Notes: generated from the letters alone by a model not told the origin. DNA of 33,780 nt from Desulfobulbaceae bacterium (GCA_024763055.1 JANTGH010000023.1:1-33780), one strand, 5' to 3'; positions 24,589 through 33,406 are shown, numbered from the stretch's first letter. Translations and numbers: made by a program.

Positions 24589-27500
24589 ATGCTCAACACT
24601 CGTCTCCTGTCTATCGTTTTCCTGTGTATTGGTCTTTTTACGGCCACAGGACTGCTACGGCTCAACATCGACACGGATGTCATCCACTCGCTTCCCGCAG
24701 GTGAAAAAGTCATTTCCGACAGCCTTGATATCTTTGAACATCACCCGATTCATGACCAGATTGCCGTGGATATCGGAATCAATACGGATAATCCGGAAAT
24801 CCTGTCGGCATGCGGGATTTACCTTGAACAGGAAATGCGGGCAAGCGGCTTGTTTGCCAAGGTCGGCATGGATGATATCGGCGCGCTGATTCCGCAACTG
24901 GCTATCCAGGTGGCCGGGAATCTTCCTCTGCTCTTTTCCGCAGAAGAATTAAGACGGGATGTCGCGCCCCGCCTGGAACCAGACCGGATAAGCGAACGCC
25001 TCAACAATCTGTACACACAGTTGAATTCCATGGAATCCATCGGCCAGGCCCGGTTTATCCGTTCCGATCCCCTTGGGCTGAAAGACCTGATTCTTGCAAA
25101 AATGGCGCCGCTGGCGCCGACGCAGGGCGCCGAATTTTTCAAGGGACATCTGCTCTCCCGGGATGGCCGCCACCTGCTCGTCACAGCCCGGCCTCTTGCC
25201 GGCGGCACCGACACCACCTCCGCCCGAAAGATTTCCCGGCTGCTGCAGAACGCCGCCGGCAGGCTGGCAAAACAATACGCTGATCAGGGAATACGTGTAA
25301 CCCTTACTCCGGCGGGAGCATACCGGGCCGCCCTGGACAATGAACAAATCATTCGCCACGATGTAAATCTGGCGCTGTTGCTTGCCACATTGGGAATCGG
25401 CCTGCTGCTGCTTGTTTCCTTTCCCAGACCGCTGCTTGGCCTGCTCTCTCTGGTTCCGGCCCTTGCCGGGACATCGGCCGCCCTGTTTGTCTATTCCCTG
25501 CTGCATTCGGACATTTCCATCATGGTGCTGGGATTTGGCGGAGCGATTATTTCCATCACCGTCGACCACGGCATCGGCTACCTGCTTTTTCTCGATCGTC
25601 CCCATGAAACCAGAGGCAGGGAAGCCGCCCACGAAATACGGGCCATCGGCTTCATGGCCGTAATCACCACCATCGGCGCCTTTCTAATCCTCGGATTTTC
25701 CGGATTTCCCATTTTTTCCGAATTAGGCCAGTTCACGGCTCTTGGTGTTCTCTTCTCCTTTCTCTTTGTCCACACGGTCTTTCCACGAATTTTCCCGGTC
25801 ATGCCGGCGGCGGGCAAGCGCAGCCTGCCGCTGCAAAAGCTGGTCAACATCCTGTATAAAAGCGGCAAACCGGGAGCCGTTGCCGCCGCAGCGCTGGCCC
25901 TTGGCCTGCTCTTTTTTGCCAAACCACAGTTCCAGGTCAGCCTGAGCAGCATGAACACGGTCAGCCGGCAAACCATGGAGGAAGACGCGCGGTTTACAAA
26001 GACATGGGGCAATATCGGCAGCCGGGTGTATCTGATGAACAGGGCCGGATCCACAAGCGAACTTCAATCAAATAATGATGCGCTGCTTGCAAAGATAGAT
26101 TCGGATATTAGGCAGAATATTCTTGCCGGGGCCTTTGTGCCGTCAATGCTTTTTCCCGGAAACGATCTGGCAGAGAGAAATCTATCGGCCTGGCATAACT
26201 TTTGGGCAGACGACCGGGCAAAACAAACCAAAAAAGTGCTACTCGGCGTAGGGAAAAAACTGGGTTTTACGCCAGCGGCCTTTACCGATTTTCTGACTCT
26301 GCTTGAACAGGGATATACCGCCGCGCCACCCCCGATTCCGGCCCGCTATTACAAGCTGCTCTCCATAACAGAGAATACTTCTGCGGGCGGAAACGAATCC
26401 GGGCTGATTCAATTTATTACCGTTCAGCCGGGGAAAAAATATGACAGTGCTGCTTTTTTCGCCCGGTACGGCACAAAATACAAAATCTTTGACGCCCCGT
26501 TTTTCTCCAAACAGCTGGCAAACATCCTGTTTTCCACCTTTACGACTATGCTGGTGATTATCGGCAGCGGCCTGAGCCTGCTGCTGTTTTTTTTCTACCT
26601 CGACCTGCGGCTCACCCTGCTGACCCTGACCCCGGTCATCTTCGCCTATATCTGCACCCTCGGAACATTGCGGCTGCTGGGCCATACTTTAGACATCCCG
26701 GCCCTCATGCTTTCCATCATCATCCTTGGCATGGGGGTTGATTACTCCATCTTCTGTGTTCGCGCTCACCAGCGCTACAGAGATATCGACCACCCGGGCT
26801 ACGGGCTGGTGCGCTCCACGGTCTTTCTTGCCGGAGCCTCCACCCTGATCGGATTCGGCGTACTCTGCTTTGCCGAGCACTCCATGCTTCGCTCCATCGG
26901 CATTACCTCCCTGTTAGGCATCGGATATTCCCTGTTAGGCACCTTCCTTCTGCTGCCGCCCCTGCTGCATCGCTATTTCAACAACAATGGTCTCCCGAAA
27001 AAAAAGGGCGGAAAAGGGGAAGAACGGACAATCGGGCAGCGCGTTTGCGGCCGTTATCAAACCCTTGAGGCTTATCCCCGGATGTTTGCCCGGTTCAAAC
27101 TCCAGTTTGACCCCATGTTTAAGGACCTGCCGAAGATGCTGGCACAGGCGGAGAAAACCGATGCTCTTATTGATATCGGCTGCGGCTACGGGGTGCCTGC
27201 CTGCTGGTGTCTTGAATACTTTAAAAACGCAAGGGTGTACGGGATTGATCCTGATCCGGAACGGGTCAGAGTCGCAACCATCGCCACCGGCAGGCAGGGA
27301 AAAATTTTCCGGGCCTGGGCGCCTGATCTTCCCCTGATTCCAAATCCGGCGGATATTGTACTTCTTCTCGACATGCTCCATTACCTTGACGAGGAGAAAG
27401 TTCAGGCGCTTTTCAGGAGCAGTCGGCAGGCGCTTGCATCCGGAGGAATTCTCATATCACGATTTGTCATTCGCCCCGAGAGCAAACCATCATGGTCCTG

Positions 27501-27669
27501 GCGATTAGAGGATACGCGCATTAAACTCTCGGGCCACACTGCATGTTATCGTCCGAGGGAAGAGATGCGAATGCTCATGGAAGCAGCAGGATTTTTGATA
27601 ATCGTCGACGAAATTTCCGCCGCCAACAGGGAACTGGCCTGGATCGTGGGCCGAAGTGCCCGGGAGTAA
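24589..27669 (+). CDS. MMPL/RND lipid exporter fused to a C-terminal SAM-dependent methyltransferase
   Basis: A 1026-residue protein. Residues 1-800 are an RND/MMPL exporter: a first membrane helix (5-23), a periplasmic loop, a first helix bundle around 259-410, a second loop, and a second bundle around 643-800 with IILGMGVDYSIF near 708. After a basic linker (GLPKKKGGKGEERT), residues about 830-1026 form a class I methyltransferase with motif I IDIGCGYGVPA near 860, an acidic GIDPDPERV, and LLLDMLHYLDEEKVQ. In other aryl-polyene loci exporter and methyltransferase are separate. The fusion ties product modification at the inner face to export. Both halves look complete. Confidence 0.88.
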   Translation: MLNTRLLSIVFLCIGLFTATGLLRLNIDTDVIHSLPAGEKVISDSLDIFEHHPIHDQIAVDIGINTDNPEILSACGIYLEQEMRASGLFAKVGMDDIGALIPQLAIQVAGNLPLLFSAEELRRDVAPRLEPDRISERLNNLYTQLNSMESIGQARFIRSDPLGLKDLILAKMAPLAPTQGAEFFKGHLLSRDGRHLLVTARPLAGGTDTTSARKISRLLQNAAGRLAKQYADQGIRVTLTPAGAYRAALDNEQIIRHDVNLALLLATLGIGLLLLVSFPRPLLGLLSLVPALAGTSAALFVYSLLHSDISIMVLGFGGAIISITVDHGIGYLLFLDRPHETRGREAAHEIRAIGFMAVITTIGAFLILGFSGFPIFSELGQFTALGVLFSFLFVHTVFPRIFPVMPAAGKRSLPLQKLVNILYKSGKPGAVAAAALALGLLFFAKPQFQVSLSSMNTVSRQTMEEDARFTKTWGNIGSRVYLMNRAGSTSELQSNNDALLAKIDSDIRQNILAGAFVPSMLFPGNDLAERNLSAWHNFWADDRAKQTKKVLLGVGKKLGFTPAAFTDFLTLLEQGYTAAPPPIPARYYKLLSITENTSAGGNESGLIQFITVQPGKKYDSAAFFARYGTKYKIFDAPFFSKQLANILFSTFTTMLVIIGSGLSLLLFFFYLDLRLTLLTLTPVIFAYICTLGTLRLLGHTLDIPALMLSIIILGMGVDYSIFCVRAHQRYRDIDHPGYGLVRSTVFLAGASTLIGFGVLCFAEHSMLRSIGITSLLGIGYSLLGTFLLLPPLLHRYFNNNGLPKKKGGKGEERTIGQRVCGRYQTLEAYPRMFARFKLQFDPMFKDLPKMLAQAEKTDALIDIGCGYGVPACWCLEYFKNARVYGIDPDPERVRVATIATGRQGKIFRAWAPDLPLIPNPADIVLLLDMLHYLDEEKVQALFRSSRQALASGGILISRFVIRPESKPSWSWRLEDTRIKLSGHTACYRPREEMRMLMEAAGFLIIVDEISAANRELAWIVGRSARE

Positions 27670-27672
27670 AAA

Positions 27673-28515
27673 ATGGGGTCGGGCGGTTATCAACAAAAAA
27701 ATAAGCGGAGAAAAATATCCCTTGCGGAGAAGAGCGGCATTGTGGCCATGCTGCTTGCCATGGCTCTCGCCCTTGTGTCGCTTCGTCTTGCCCTCATTCC
27801 CCTGGCTCTTTTTCTGCTGCTTTGTCTCGGCGCACCGTTTTTCCCCCAATTTTCCCTGTTTCTGCCCATTATCAGCCGGGGCAGACCAGGGACAAAAGGC
27901 GTGGCCCTGACCTTTGATGACGGTCCCTGCCCGGAATCCACACCTGTTCTGCTTGATCTCCTTGACCGGTATAACCTTTCGGCCACCTTTTTCATTGTCG
28001 GTAAACAGGTGGAAAAATATCCCGAGTTACTGCAGCAGATACTGGCACGAGGCCACAGTATCGGCAACCATTCCCTGCGCCACGATAATCTGCTCATGCT
28101 GCGCGGTTCCAAGGCCCTGGGCAAGGATATCCGCACGACCCAGGAAATAATACAAAAATTTACTGTTCAATCCCTTGTTTTCCGGCCGCCGGTCGGGATA
28201 ACCAACCCGCATCTTGGCCGGGTGCTTGCAGAGGAAGGCCTCATTACCATTGGCTACAGCTGCCGTGCCCTGGACCGCGGCAACAGAAATATCAGCAACC
28301 TGAGCAGAAAAATTTTAGAAAAACTCAACCCGGGAGACATCATCATGCTGCACGACCTGCCGCCCTACCAGAAAAAGATGACGTCCCGCTGGAAAGAAGA
28401 ACTTGAGCATCTCTTTGGGGCGTTACAGAGTGATTATACAGTGATATCACTTGAAAACCTCATCGGGCACCCGGTGATGAGACGTACGGGATTAAGGGTC
28501 ACGGAAAAAAAATGA
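27673..28515 (+). CDS. Polysaccharide deacetylase family protein (NodB domain)
   Basis: A 280-residue membrane-anchored NodB-type hydrolase. Two hydrophobic helices (about 22-62) precede the catalytic domain. The metal and catalytic motifs are intact: TFDDGP (Asp82/Asp83), HSLRH (His133 and His137), RPPVG (171-175) and IIMLHD (His227, Asp228). It would remove an acetyl or similar acyl group from an N-acetylated sugar or related amide. It follows the exporter-methyltransferase gene by 3 bp, and with the glycosyltransferase upstream suggests the product or its acceptor carries a sugar. Ends with a run of Lys; followed by a hairpin-rich spacer. Confidence 0.9.
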   Translation: MGSGGYQQKNKRRKISLAEKSGIVAMLLAMALALVSLRLALIPLALFLLLCLGAPFFPQFSLFLPIISRGRPGTKGVALTFDDGPCPESTPVLLDLLDRYNLSATFFIVGKQVEKYPELLQQILARGHSIGNHSLRHDNLLMLRGSKALGKDIRTTQEIIQKFTVQSLVFRPPVGITNPHLGRVLAEEGLITIGYSCRALDRGNRNISNLSRKILEKLNPGDIIMLHDLPPYQKKMTSRWKEELEHLFGALQSDYTVISLENLIGHPVMRRTGLRVTEKK

Positions 28516-28530
28516 TTTTCCCGTAATACG

Positions 28531-28640
28531 CCGGATTTTGCTTCAAATTCAAGGCGTGAAAATGGGCGCATATTGATGATATGTAACCTTTTCACAACGT
28601 AGCTGGAGCAAAAGACAAGCAGGATGGGATAATTATTTTT
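28531..28640. repeat. Nested-hairpin intergenic element (copy B)
   Basis: Between the deacetylase and the zinc-ribbon gene lies a nested imperfect hairpin: TTTTGCTTC at 28536-28544 pairs with GGAGCAAAA at 28605-28613 (one mismatch), GTGAAAA at 28556-28562 with TTTTCAC at 28589-28595, and CATAT at 28569-28573 with ATATG at 28579-28583. It has no T-run typical of a terminator on either strand and resembles a dispersed non-coding element. It could still end transcripts of the convergent genes. Confidence 0.55.
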
Positions 28641-28664
28641 TCCGGGGCCCCTAACTGTCACTGC

Positions 28665-28955
28665 TTATTCGATAACAACACCCTTGCCGGCAAACTGGAT
28701 ATGCTCAGCGCTTTTATGAATAGGAGCTATGGCATGCACCCCACCGCACTCGGGACACCTGCTGACATGGGTTTTCATGGTAAAGGCAGCGCCGCAGCCC
28801 TGACAAACGGTTTCATAGCCGCCGCCTTCAATCAGCTTGTCCCTGATGGTGCCCTCATGGGCATTATAAACAAATTCAACCAGTTCCCGACCGGTGGTAA
28901 AGGGGCCGCCGGACCCGTGTTTATCGACAGAACCGCAGCTTGGACATCCTTTCAT
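28665..28955 (-). CDS. Zinc-ribbon protein with three CxxC pairs
   Basis: A 96-residue small protein starting at the ATG at 28955, preceded on the minus strand by AGGAG with about 7 nt spacing; the frame is open to 29003 but without a ribosome site. Pairs C4/C7, C51/C54 and C67/C70 (CPSC, CQGC, CPEC) could hold one or two zinc ions; a fold between the first and second pairs is helical (GRELVEFVYNAHEGTIRDKLIEGG). No named family is clear to me. It is convergent with the deacetylase and divergent from the PagL-like gene. It is probably not part of the pigment pathway; a role as a small regulator or metal sensor is possible. Confidence 0.8.
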   Translation of the reverse strand: MKGCPSCGSVDKHGSGGPFTTGRELVEFVYNAHEGTIRDKLIEGGGYETVCQGCGAAFTMKTHVSRCPECGGVHAIAPIHKSAEHIQFAGKGVVIE

Positions 28956-29011
28956 GGTATATCTCCTGATATAAAATTTTACTTTCCGTGGATTTGTTAA
29001 CAATAAAAATT

Positions 29012-29040
29012 ATTTTACCCTTTATAAGAAAGGGTCTCAA
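29012..29040 (-). promoter_or_regulatory. Strong candidate promoter for the zinc-ribbon gene with an operator-like palindrome in its spacer
   Basis: Read on the minus strand: TTGAGA (29040-29035, 5 of 6), a 17-bp spacer, TAAAAT (29017-29012, 5 of 6). The spacer is almost all of a perfect inverted repeat ACCCTTT-5-AAAGGGT at 29017-29035. Placement of a dyad between -35 and -10 suggests a bound regulator. The transcript start would lie about 50 nt before the ATG at 28955. Confidence 0.5.
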
Positions 29041-29196
29041 GCGGAGATAAAAAATATCCGTCCGCCAATTGTATTCATTTCCCTTCCATCTGCCTGCAAC
29101 CGCTCAAAGCCCCTTGCAAAGTCCGGGCGTCCTGCGGTATAGATAATGCTCATCTTGAAAGTATCTCCGTGACCAACACCTTACCGAGAGAAAACA

Positions 29197-29832
29197 ATGG
29201 CAATGCATCAAACACGGCAAAGCGGCAGTGAACACTCTGTCCGACAAGCAACGACCAGGCTTCTTCCGTCCGTACTGTTCCTGTTGGGCTGCATCCTGAT
29301 ATCGGCTGCCGAGGCCGAGGCCGGCATTCTGCTCGACACCACCAATGACAGTTACTCCGTTTTAACCGGCTATGGCCAGAGCTTTCCCGGCTGGGGGATG
29401 ACCACCCAACGGGTGGAAACCATTGATCTGGTCTTTCGCCACAACCACCATATTTTTGATAATCTCGGATCCGGCTGGTACCAGGGTTTTCACTCCATCC
29501 TGATGGAGCTCCCTATTCATTTTGTCGTCAGCCCGGACGATTCGGTCATGATCGGTTTAAACTTTTTGGCCGCCTATACCTTCACGGCCAATGACAAGTG
29601 GCAACCCTACATTTTCGGAGGTGGCGGGCCGGTATACAGTTTTGCAGATATTCCGGGTATGGGTGCGGAATGGAACGGCAACTACCAGTTCGGCATCGGC
29701 GTTGAGCATGCCGTAAGCGAGGATCACAACCTGCTTTTTGAGTTCAGGTACCATCATATCTCCAACGGCGGTCACGAGGAACCCAATGAGCCGTTGAATT
29801 CCTGCAAGATGCTGATGGGCATTACCTTTTAA
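29197..29832 (+). CDS. PagL-like lipid A 3-O-deacylase
   Basis: A 211-residue protein with an unusually long signal peptide (hydrophobic core about 23-38, cleavage near EAEAG) and a beta-barrel-like mature part rich in alternating aromatic strands. The C-terminal FEFRYHHISNGGHEEPNEPLNS carries the His-Ser dyad context of the PagL/acyloxyacyl-hydrolase family (HxSN followed by PN). PagL removes the 3-O acyl chain from lipid A in the outer membrane. The ribosome site GAGAG lies 8 nt before the ATG. The gene is just before, and on the same strand as, the BtrH-like operon, so membrane lipid remodelling may accompany pigment insertion, but this is inference. Confidence 0.8.
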   Translation: MAMHQTRQSGSEHSVRQATTRLLPSVLFLLGCILISAAEAEAGILLDTTNDSYSVLTGYGQSFPGWGMTTQRVETIDLVFRHNHHIFDNLGSGWYQGFHSILMELPIHFVVSPDDSVMIGLNFLAAYTFTANDKWQPYIFGGGGPVYSFADIPGMGAEWNGNYQFGIGVEHAVSEDHNLLFEFRYHHISNGGHEEPNEPLNSCKMLMGITF

Positions 29833-29868
29833 CAGGTTGAAGACCACGTAGATTTGCCGACAAAGATA

Positions 29869-30303
29869 ATGGAGCAACCTCATGAAAAAGACGTCACCGA
29901 AGGACTTGCGACCGTCAGCTACTCGGTGAACAGTGACGGTGCCTATACATTGGTCTCAGGTTCCGGCTGGCATCCGGTCAATGTTGTTAATGCCCAGGCC
30001 TGGCGAGAGATTGAAAAAGAAATTTCCGCGGCTGAAGACAAGATTCGTTCCGGCCGGGCAAGCTGCCTGCAGTATTACATGACTGCCAACCAGATGGACA
30101 TCGGGCTGACGGCAAAATACACCGGTCAGGCTCGCTGGCGGGTCCGACTGCATCTTGTGCCCTTCTTTTTTTCCAGACTGACCCCGGACGCCATCCGGAA
30201 ATATGCCGAGCTTTTTCAAGTCACACCCGAGGACCTGAAAAACGGCCGACTCAAGCCCCCGGTTTATGAGCGCAGGAAAGATCAACAGCCGCATCATGAT
30301 TGA
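29869..30303 (+). CDS. Small conserved protein next to the BtrH-like acyltransferase
   Basis: A 144-residue soluble protein. Pattern: YSVNSDGAYTLVSGSGWHPVNVVNAQAWREI near the N-terminus, then an acidic helix, then QYYMTANQMDIGLTAKYTG and RWRVRLHLVPFFFSRL, with TPDAIRKYAELFQVTPEDL near the end. The part from QMDIGLTAKYTG to RWRVRLHL followed by a second helical stretch has the look of a helix-turn-helix module. Start is the ATG at 29869; a TTG at 29854 is possible. It overlaps the BtrH-like gene by 8 bp, pointing to a joint role. An N-terminal fragment of a paralog is at 7396-7602. No established function is known to me. Confidence 0.75.
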   Translation: MEQPHEKDVTEGLATVSYSVNSDGAYTLVSGSGWHPVNVVNAQAWREIEKEISAAEDKIRSGRASCLQYYMTANQMDIGLTAKYTGQARWRVRLHLVPFFFSRLTPDAIRKYAELFQVTPEDLKNGRLKPPVYERRKDQQPHHD

Positions 30304-31303
30304 TTTCACCCACCGCCAGTCCGCGCATTGTGAATCCGGTGTTGCGGCCAACCTGTTGACCTATAACGGAATTCATATTTCAGAAGCCATGGCGTTTGGT
30401 ATCGGAGGTGGTCTTTTTTTTGGCTATTTGCCGTTTATCCGCATCAACCACCTGCCCCTTGTCACCTACCGGGCAGCAGCCGGAAAGATCCTCCAGCAGA
30501 TCGCAGCTGTTCCCGGAATCACCATGGTCCGGAAAACATTCCGTGACCAGGCCCGGGCCATGGATGAGCTGGATAGAGCCCTTACGGCATCCATCCCGGT
30601 CGGGCTGCAGACCGGAGTTTTCTGGCTTCCCTACTTTCCCCGGGCCCTGCGTTTTCATTTCAATGCCCACAATCTTGTTGTCTATGGCAAAGAGGGAAAT
30701 GACTACCTGATAAGCGATCCGGTTTTTCCTGAACCGGTTCGCTGTCCGGCCAAAGACCTGCAGCGGGCACGATTTGCCTCCGGAGCCCTTGCTCCCAAAG
30801 GAAAAATGTATTACCTGAGCCGGGTGCCGACGGAGCTTGATCGCCCATCCCTGATCGTGCAGGGTATCAGGTTCGTCTGCAAGATGATGCTTGGCTCTCC
30901 CTTTCCCCTTATCGGGGTCAAGGGCATTACTTTTTTAGCCGGACGGCTTGAAAAATGGCCGCGCCGACTCGGCAGCGAGAAAGCCGATCTCCACCTCGGC
31001 CACGTTGTCCGCATGCAGGAAGAAATCGGCACCGGCGGCGGAGGTTTTCGTTTCATGTACGGAGCGTTTCTCCAGGAATGCGCGGACGAGATGCAGGACG
31101 ATTTTCTTCGCGACTGCGCAGCTACACTCACCCTTGCTGGTGATGCCTGGCGACAGTTTGCGGTCATGGCAGCCCGGATCTGTAAAAACCGTGCCGATCC
31201 GAAAGATACTTATCCCGTTATGGCCGGAACAATACGTCAATGCGCATCTCTGGAAAAGCATGTTTTTGAAAATCTGCAAACCTGGGTCAACGAACAGTCA
31301 TGA
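30296..31303 (+). CDS. BtrH-like acyltransferase (acyl-ACP to acceptor)
   Basis: A 335-residue protein (start at ATG 30296; an upstream ATG at 30266 lies inside the preceding gene). It opens with IDFTHRQSAHCESGVAANLLTYNG and continues with ISEAMAFGIGGGLFFGY, the signature of the BtrH N-terminal family. Cys12, His125 (HFNAHNLVVYG) and Asp141 (YLISDP) form a papain-like triad. BtrH of butirosin synthesis moves an acyl group from an ACP to an aminoglycoside. By analogy this enzyme may move a finished polyene or fatty acyl group from an ACP to the resorcinol, a sugar or a lipid. It overlaps the ABC ATPase gene by 4 bp. The family call is good; the substrate is inference. Confidence 0.85.
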   Translation: MIDFTHRQSAHCESGVAANLLTYNGIHISEAMAFGIGGGLFFGYLPFIRINHLPLVTYRAAAGKILQQIAAVPGITMVRKTFRDQARAMDELDRALTASIPVGLQTGVFWLPYFPRALRFHFNAHNLVVYGKEGNDYLISDPVFPEPVRCPAKDLQRARFASGALAPKGKMYYLSRVPTELDRPSLIVQGIRFVCKMMLGSPFPLIGVKGITFLAGRLEKWPRRLGSEKADLHLGHVVRMQEEIGTGGGGFRFMYGAFLQECADEMQDDFLRDCAATLTLAGDAWRQFAVMAARICKNRADPKDTYPVMAGTIRQCASLEKHVFENLQTWVNEQS

Positions 31304-32055
31304 ACGATATAAAATTTGCCGTTGAAGCCAGGGGCCTGATCAAGCGGTATAAAAATGCGGATCATCCGGCGCTTGATTCCTTTACCCTTAAGGTGAGCCA
31401 GGGAGAATTTTTCGGACTGCTTGGCCCAAACGGAGCCGGTAAAACCACGGCTCTTTCCATTCTCTGCGGTCTTTTGCCACCGGATGACGGCACGGTCTAT
31501 ATCCTGGGAATGGCGCCGGAACAACAGGCAACAAAAATCAAACAGATTCTCAGCGTAGTCCCGCAGGAAATTGCCCTGTACAACAAATTGACTGCCCGCG
31601 AGAACCTGACCTTTTTCGGAAAAATGTATGGACTGCGTGGAGATCGGCTGCGGGCAAGGATAAAAAGATGCCTGGAAATTGCCGGGCTTACCGACTCCGC
31701 CGACCAGCCTGTCTCTACCTGTTCCGGCGGCATACGGCGTCGCCTGAATCTGGTGGCAGCCCTGTTAAATGAGCCCGCGGTCCTTTTTCTTGATGAGCCA
31801 ACCGTAGGCATTGATGCCCAATCAAGACGGCTCATCCATAGACAGCTGCAAACTATTAACCGTCAGGGGACCACAATTCTCTACACAACGCATTACCTTG
31901 AAGAGGCCGGGGAACTGTGCGGTAGAATAGGTATTATTGATAATGGTCGGCTCATTGAGGAGGGCAGGCCCGATGATCTGCTCTCTACCAGCAACAGCAG
32001 AACCCTTGATGAGCTTTTTCTCCATCTTACCGGCACGCAGCTTCGTGATGCCTGA
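31300..32055 (+). CDS. ABC transporter ATP-binding protein
   Basis: A 251-residue ATPase. Walker A GPNGAGKTT (42-50), a Q-loop in VVPQEIALYNKLTARENL, signature CSGGIRRRLNL (141-151, where SGGxxRR replaces the usual SGGQ), Walker B VLFLDEPT (161-168) and the switch His in YTTHYLEEA. It is the ABC-2 exporter type. It overlaps the BtrH-like gene by 4 bp and is 18 bp from the permease, so it powers the permease below. It likely exports the acyl product or a lipid acceptor. Confidence 0.92.
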   Translation: MNDIKFAVEARGLIKRYKNADHPALDSFTLKVSQGEFFGLLGPNGAGKTTALSILCGLLPPDDGTVYILGMAPEQQATKIKQILSVVPQEIALYNKLTARENLTFFGKMYGLRGDRLRARIKRCLEIAGLTDSADQPVSTCSGGIRRRLNLVAALLNEPAVLFLDEPTVGIDAQSRRLIHRQLQTINRQGTTILYTTHYLEEAGELCGRIGIIDNGRLIEEGRPDDLLSTSNSRTLDELFLHLTGTQLRDA

Positions 32056-32073
32056 TTTTCTTTTCTTCTCATT

Positions 32074-33357
32074 ATGTCCCGGATAATTACCATAGCCGGC
32101 AAAGAACTGCGGCTGCTCGGGCGTGACCGGGCCGGTCTGCTTGTGCTCTTTCTCATGCCTGCCATCCTGGTGGTCATTATTACCCTGGTGCAGACCAATG
32201 TCATGCAGCGCAGCGGCCTGGTAAAAACGCGGGCTCTCTTTCTTGATCTGGATGGCCAGGCTGTCGGTTCCGCCCTGTACAAGCTCCTCAACACGGAAAA
32301 TTTGCACCTTGTTGGAGGAAATAAGAAAGAAAAAACCGCTTTTGATTTGGAAAAAGCGGTCCGTAACGGGAAATATCAGGTCGGAATCGTGGTCCCGAAA
32401 GGATCGACGAAAATATTGCGCCGAAATATTGCGCATCTCTTCGCAAAACCCGCTCAAAAGAACGAAAAAACACCTCTGGAAAAGGTCAGGTTAAAGGTCT
32501 TTTTTGATCCCGGTATCATGCCCGGGCTGCGGGCCGGAATAACAGCCCGGCTGCAGATGGCCGTTCAAACTCTTTCCTTTGAGGCAAAATTTTCCGCACT
32601 GGAAGAGGTGTTGAAAAAGGCGTCAGCTGAGCTGAATGTGCCGGCCGAAGGCTCGCCACTTCCCGCCGCCGGTCTGCGGGAACTCCTTGTCAGGCCTGTT
32701 TTTTCTCTGAGTGACAATGCGGCAACAGTTCCTTCCAAGAGCGGCGGCTATAATCCGGTGCAGCAAAATGTCATTGCCTGGGCCCTGTTCGGCATATTTT
32801 TTACCGCCATCCCTATTGCGGGAACCATGATCAAAGAACGTGTTTCAGCTATAAGCGACCGGCTGGCGACTCTGCCTGTGACCCCCCTGCAGCTCTTTGC
32901 CGGAAAAATTGCAGCCTATGTCGCTGTCTGCCTCTGCCAGTTCCTGTTGATTGCTCTTCTCGGCGCCTGTCTGTTCCCGCACCTTGGCCTTCCAGCCTTT
33001 ACCGTTACCGAAAATCCGGCCGGTATTCTGCTTATTGTCCTGCTCTCAAGCCTTGCCGCCTGCTGTTACGGTATTTTTTTAGGTACGGCCTGCAAGAGTT
33101 TTGAACAGGCCTCAACAATAGGCGCAACCACGGTTGTGGCGACCGCGGCCATCGGCGGGGTCATGGTTCCGGTTTATGCCATGCCCGATATCATGCAGCG
33201 TATAAGTATCATCTCGCCGATGAACTGGGGGCTGAACGCCGGACAGAGCCTGCTGATGCGGGGAAGTTCTCTTGCCGCGATATCCCCTGACCTCTATCGA
33301 CTGGCCCTGTTTTGCCTGCTGATGATTGTTCTTTCCCGATTACAACAAAACCGATAA
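32074..33357 (+). CDS. ABC-2 type permease
   Basis: A 427-residue membrane protein: one N-terminal helix (about 22-40), a large extracytoplasmic domain (about 45-235), then five to six helices (IAWALFGIFFTAIPIAGT, IAAYVAVCLCQFLLIALLGACLF, LIVLLSSLAACCYGIFLG, VVATAAIGGVMVPVYAM and the C-terminal ALFCLLMIVL). This is the layout of ABC-2 exporters of lipids, polyketides or drugs. It pairs with the ATPase directly upstream. A second exporter, MMPL-type, lies at 24589, so the locus has two export routes, possibly for the two acyl parts or for inner and outer steps. Confidence 0.9.
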   Translation: MSRIITIAGKELRLLGRDRAGLLVLFLMPAILVVIITLVQTNVMQRSGLVKTRALFLDLDGQAVGSALYKLLNTENLHLVGGNKKEKTAFDLEKAVRNGKYQVGIVVPKGSTKILRRNIAHLFAKPAQKNEKTPLEKVRLKVFFDPGIMPGLRAGITARLQMAVQTLSFEAKFSALEEVLKKASAELNVPAEGSPLPAAGLRELLVRPVFSLSDNAATVPSKSGGYNPVQQNVIAWALFGIFFTAIPIAGTMIKERVSAISDRLATLPVTPLQLFAGKIAAYVAVCLCQFLLIALLGACLFPHLGLPAFTVTENPAGILLIVLLSSLAACCYGIFLGTACKSFEQASTIGATTVVATAAIGGVMVPVYAMPDIMQRISIISPMNWGLNAGQSLLMRGSSLAAISPDLYRLALFCLLMIVLSRLQQNR

Positions 33358-33406
33358 CTCATTTTCTTGCTTAAAAATTACATCTTTTCAATCACTTGAG
33401 AGATGA

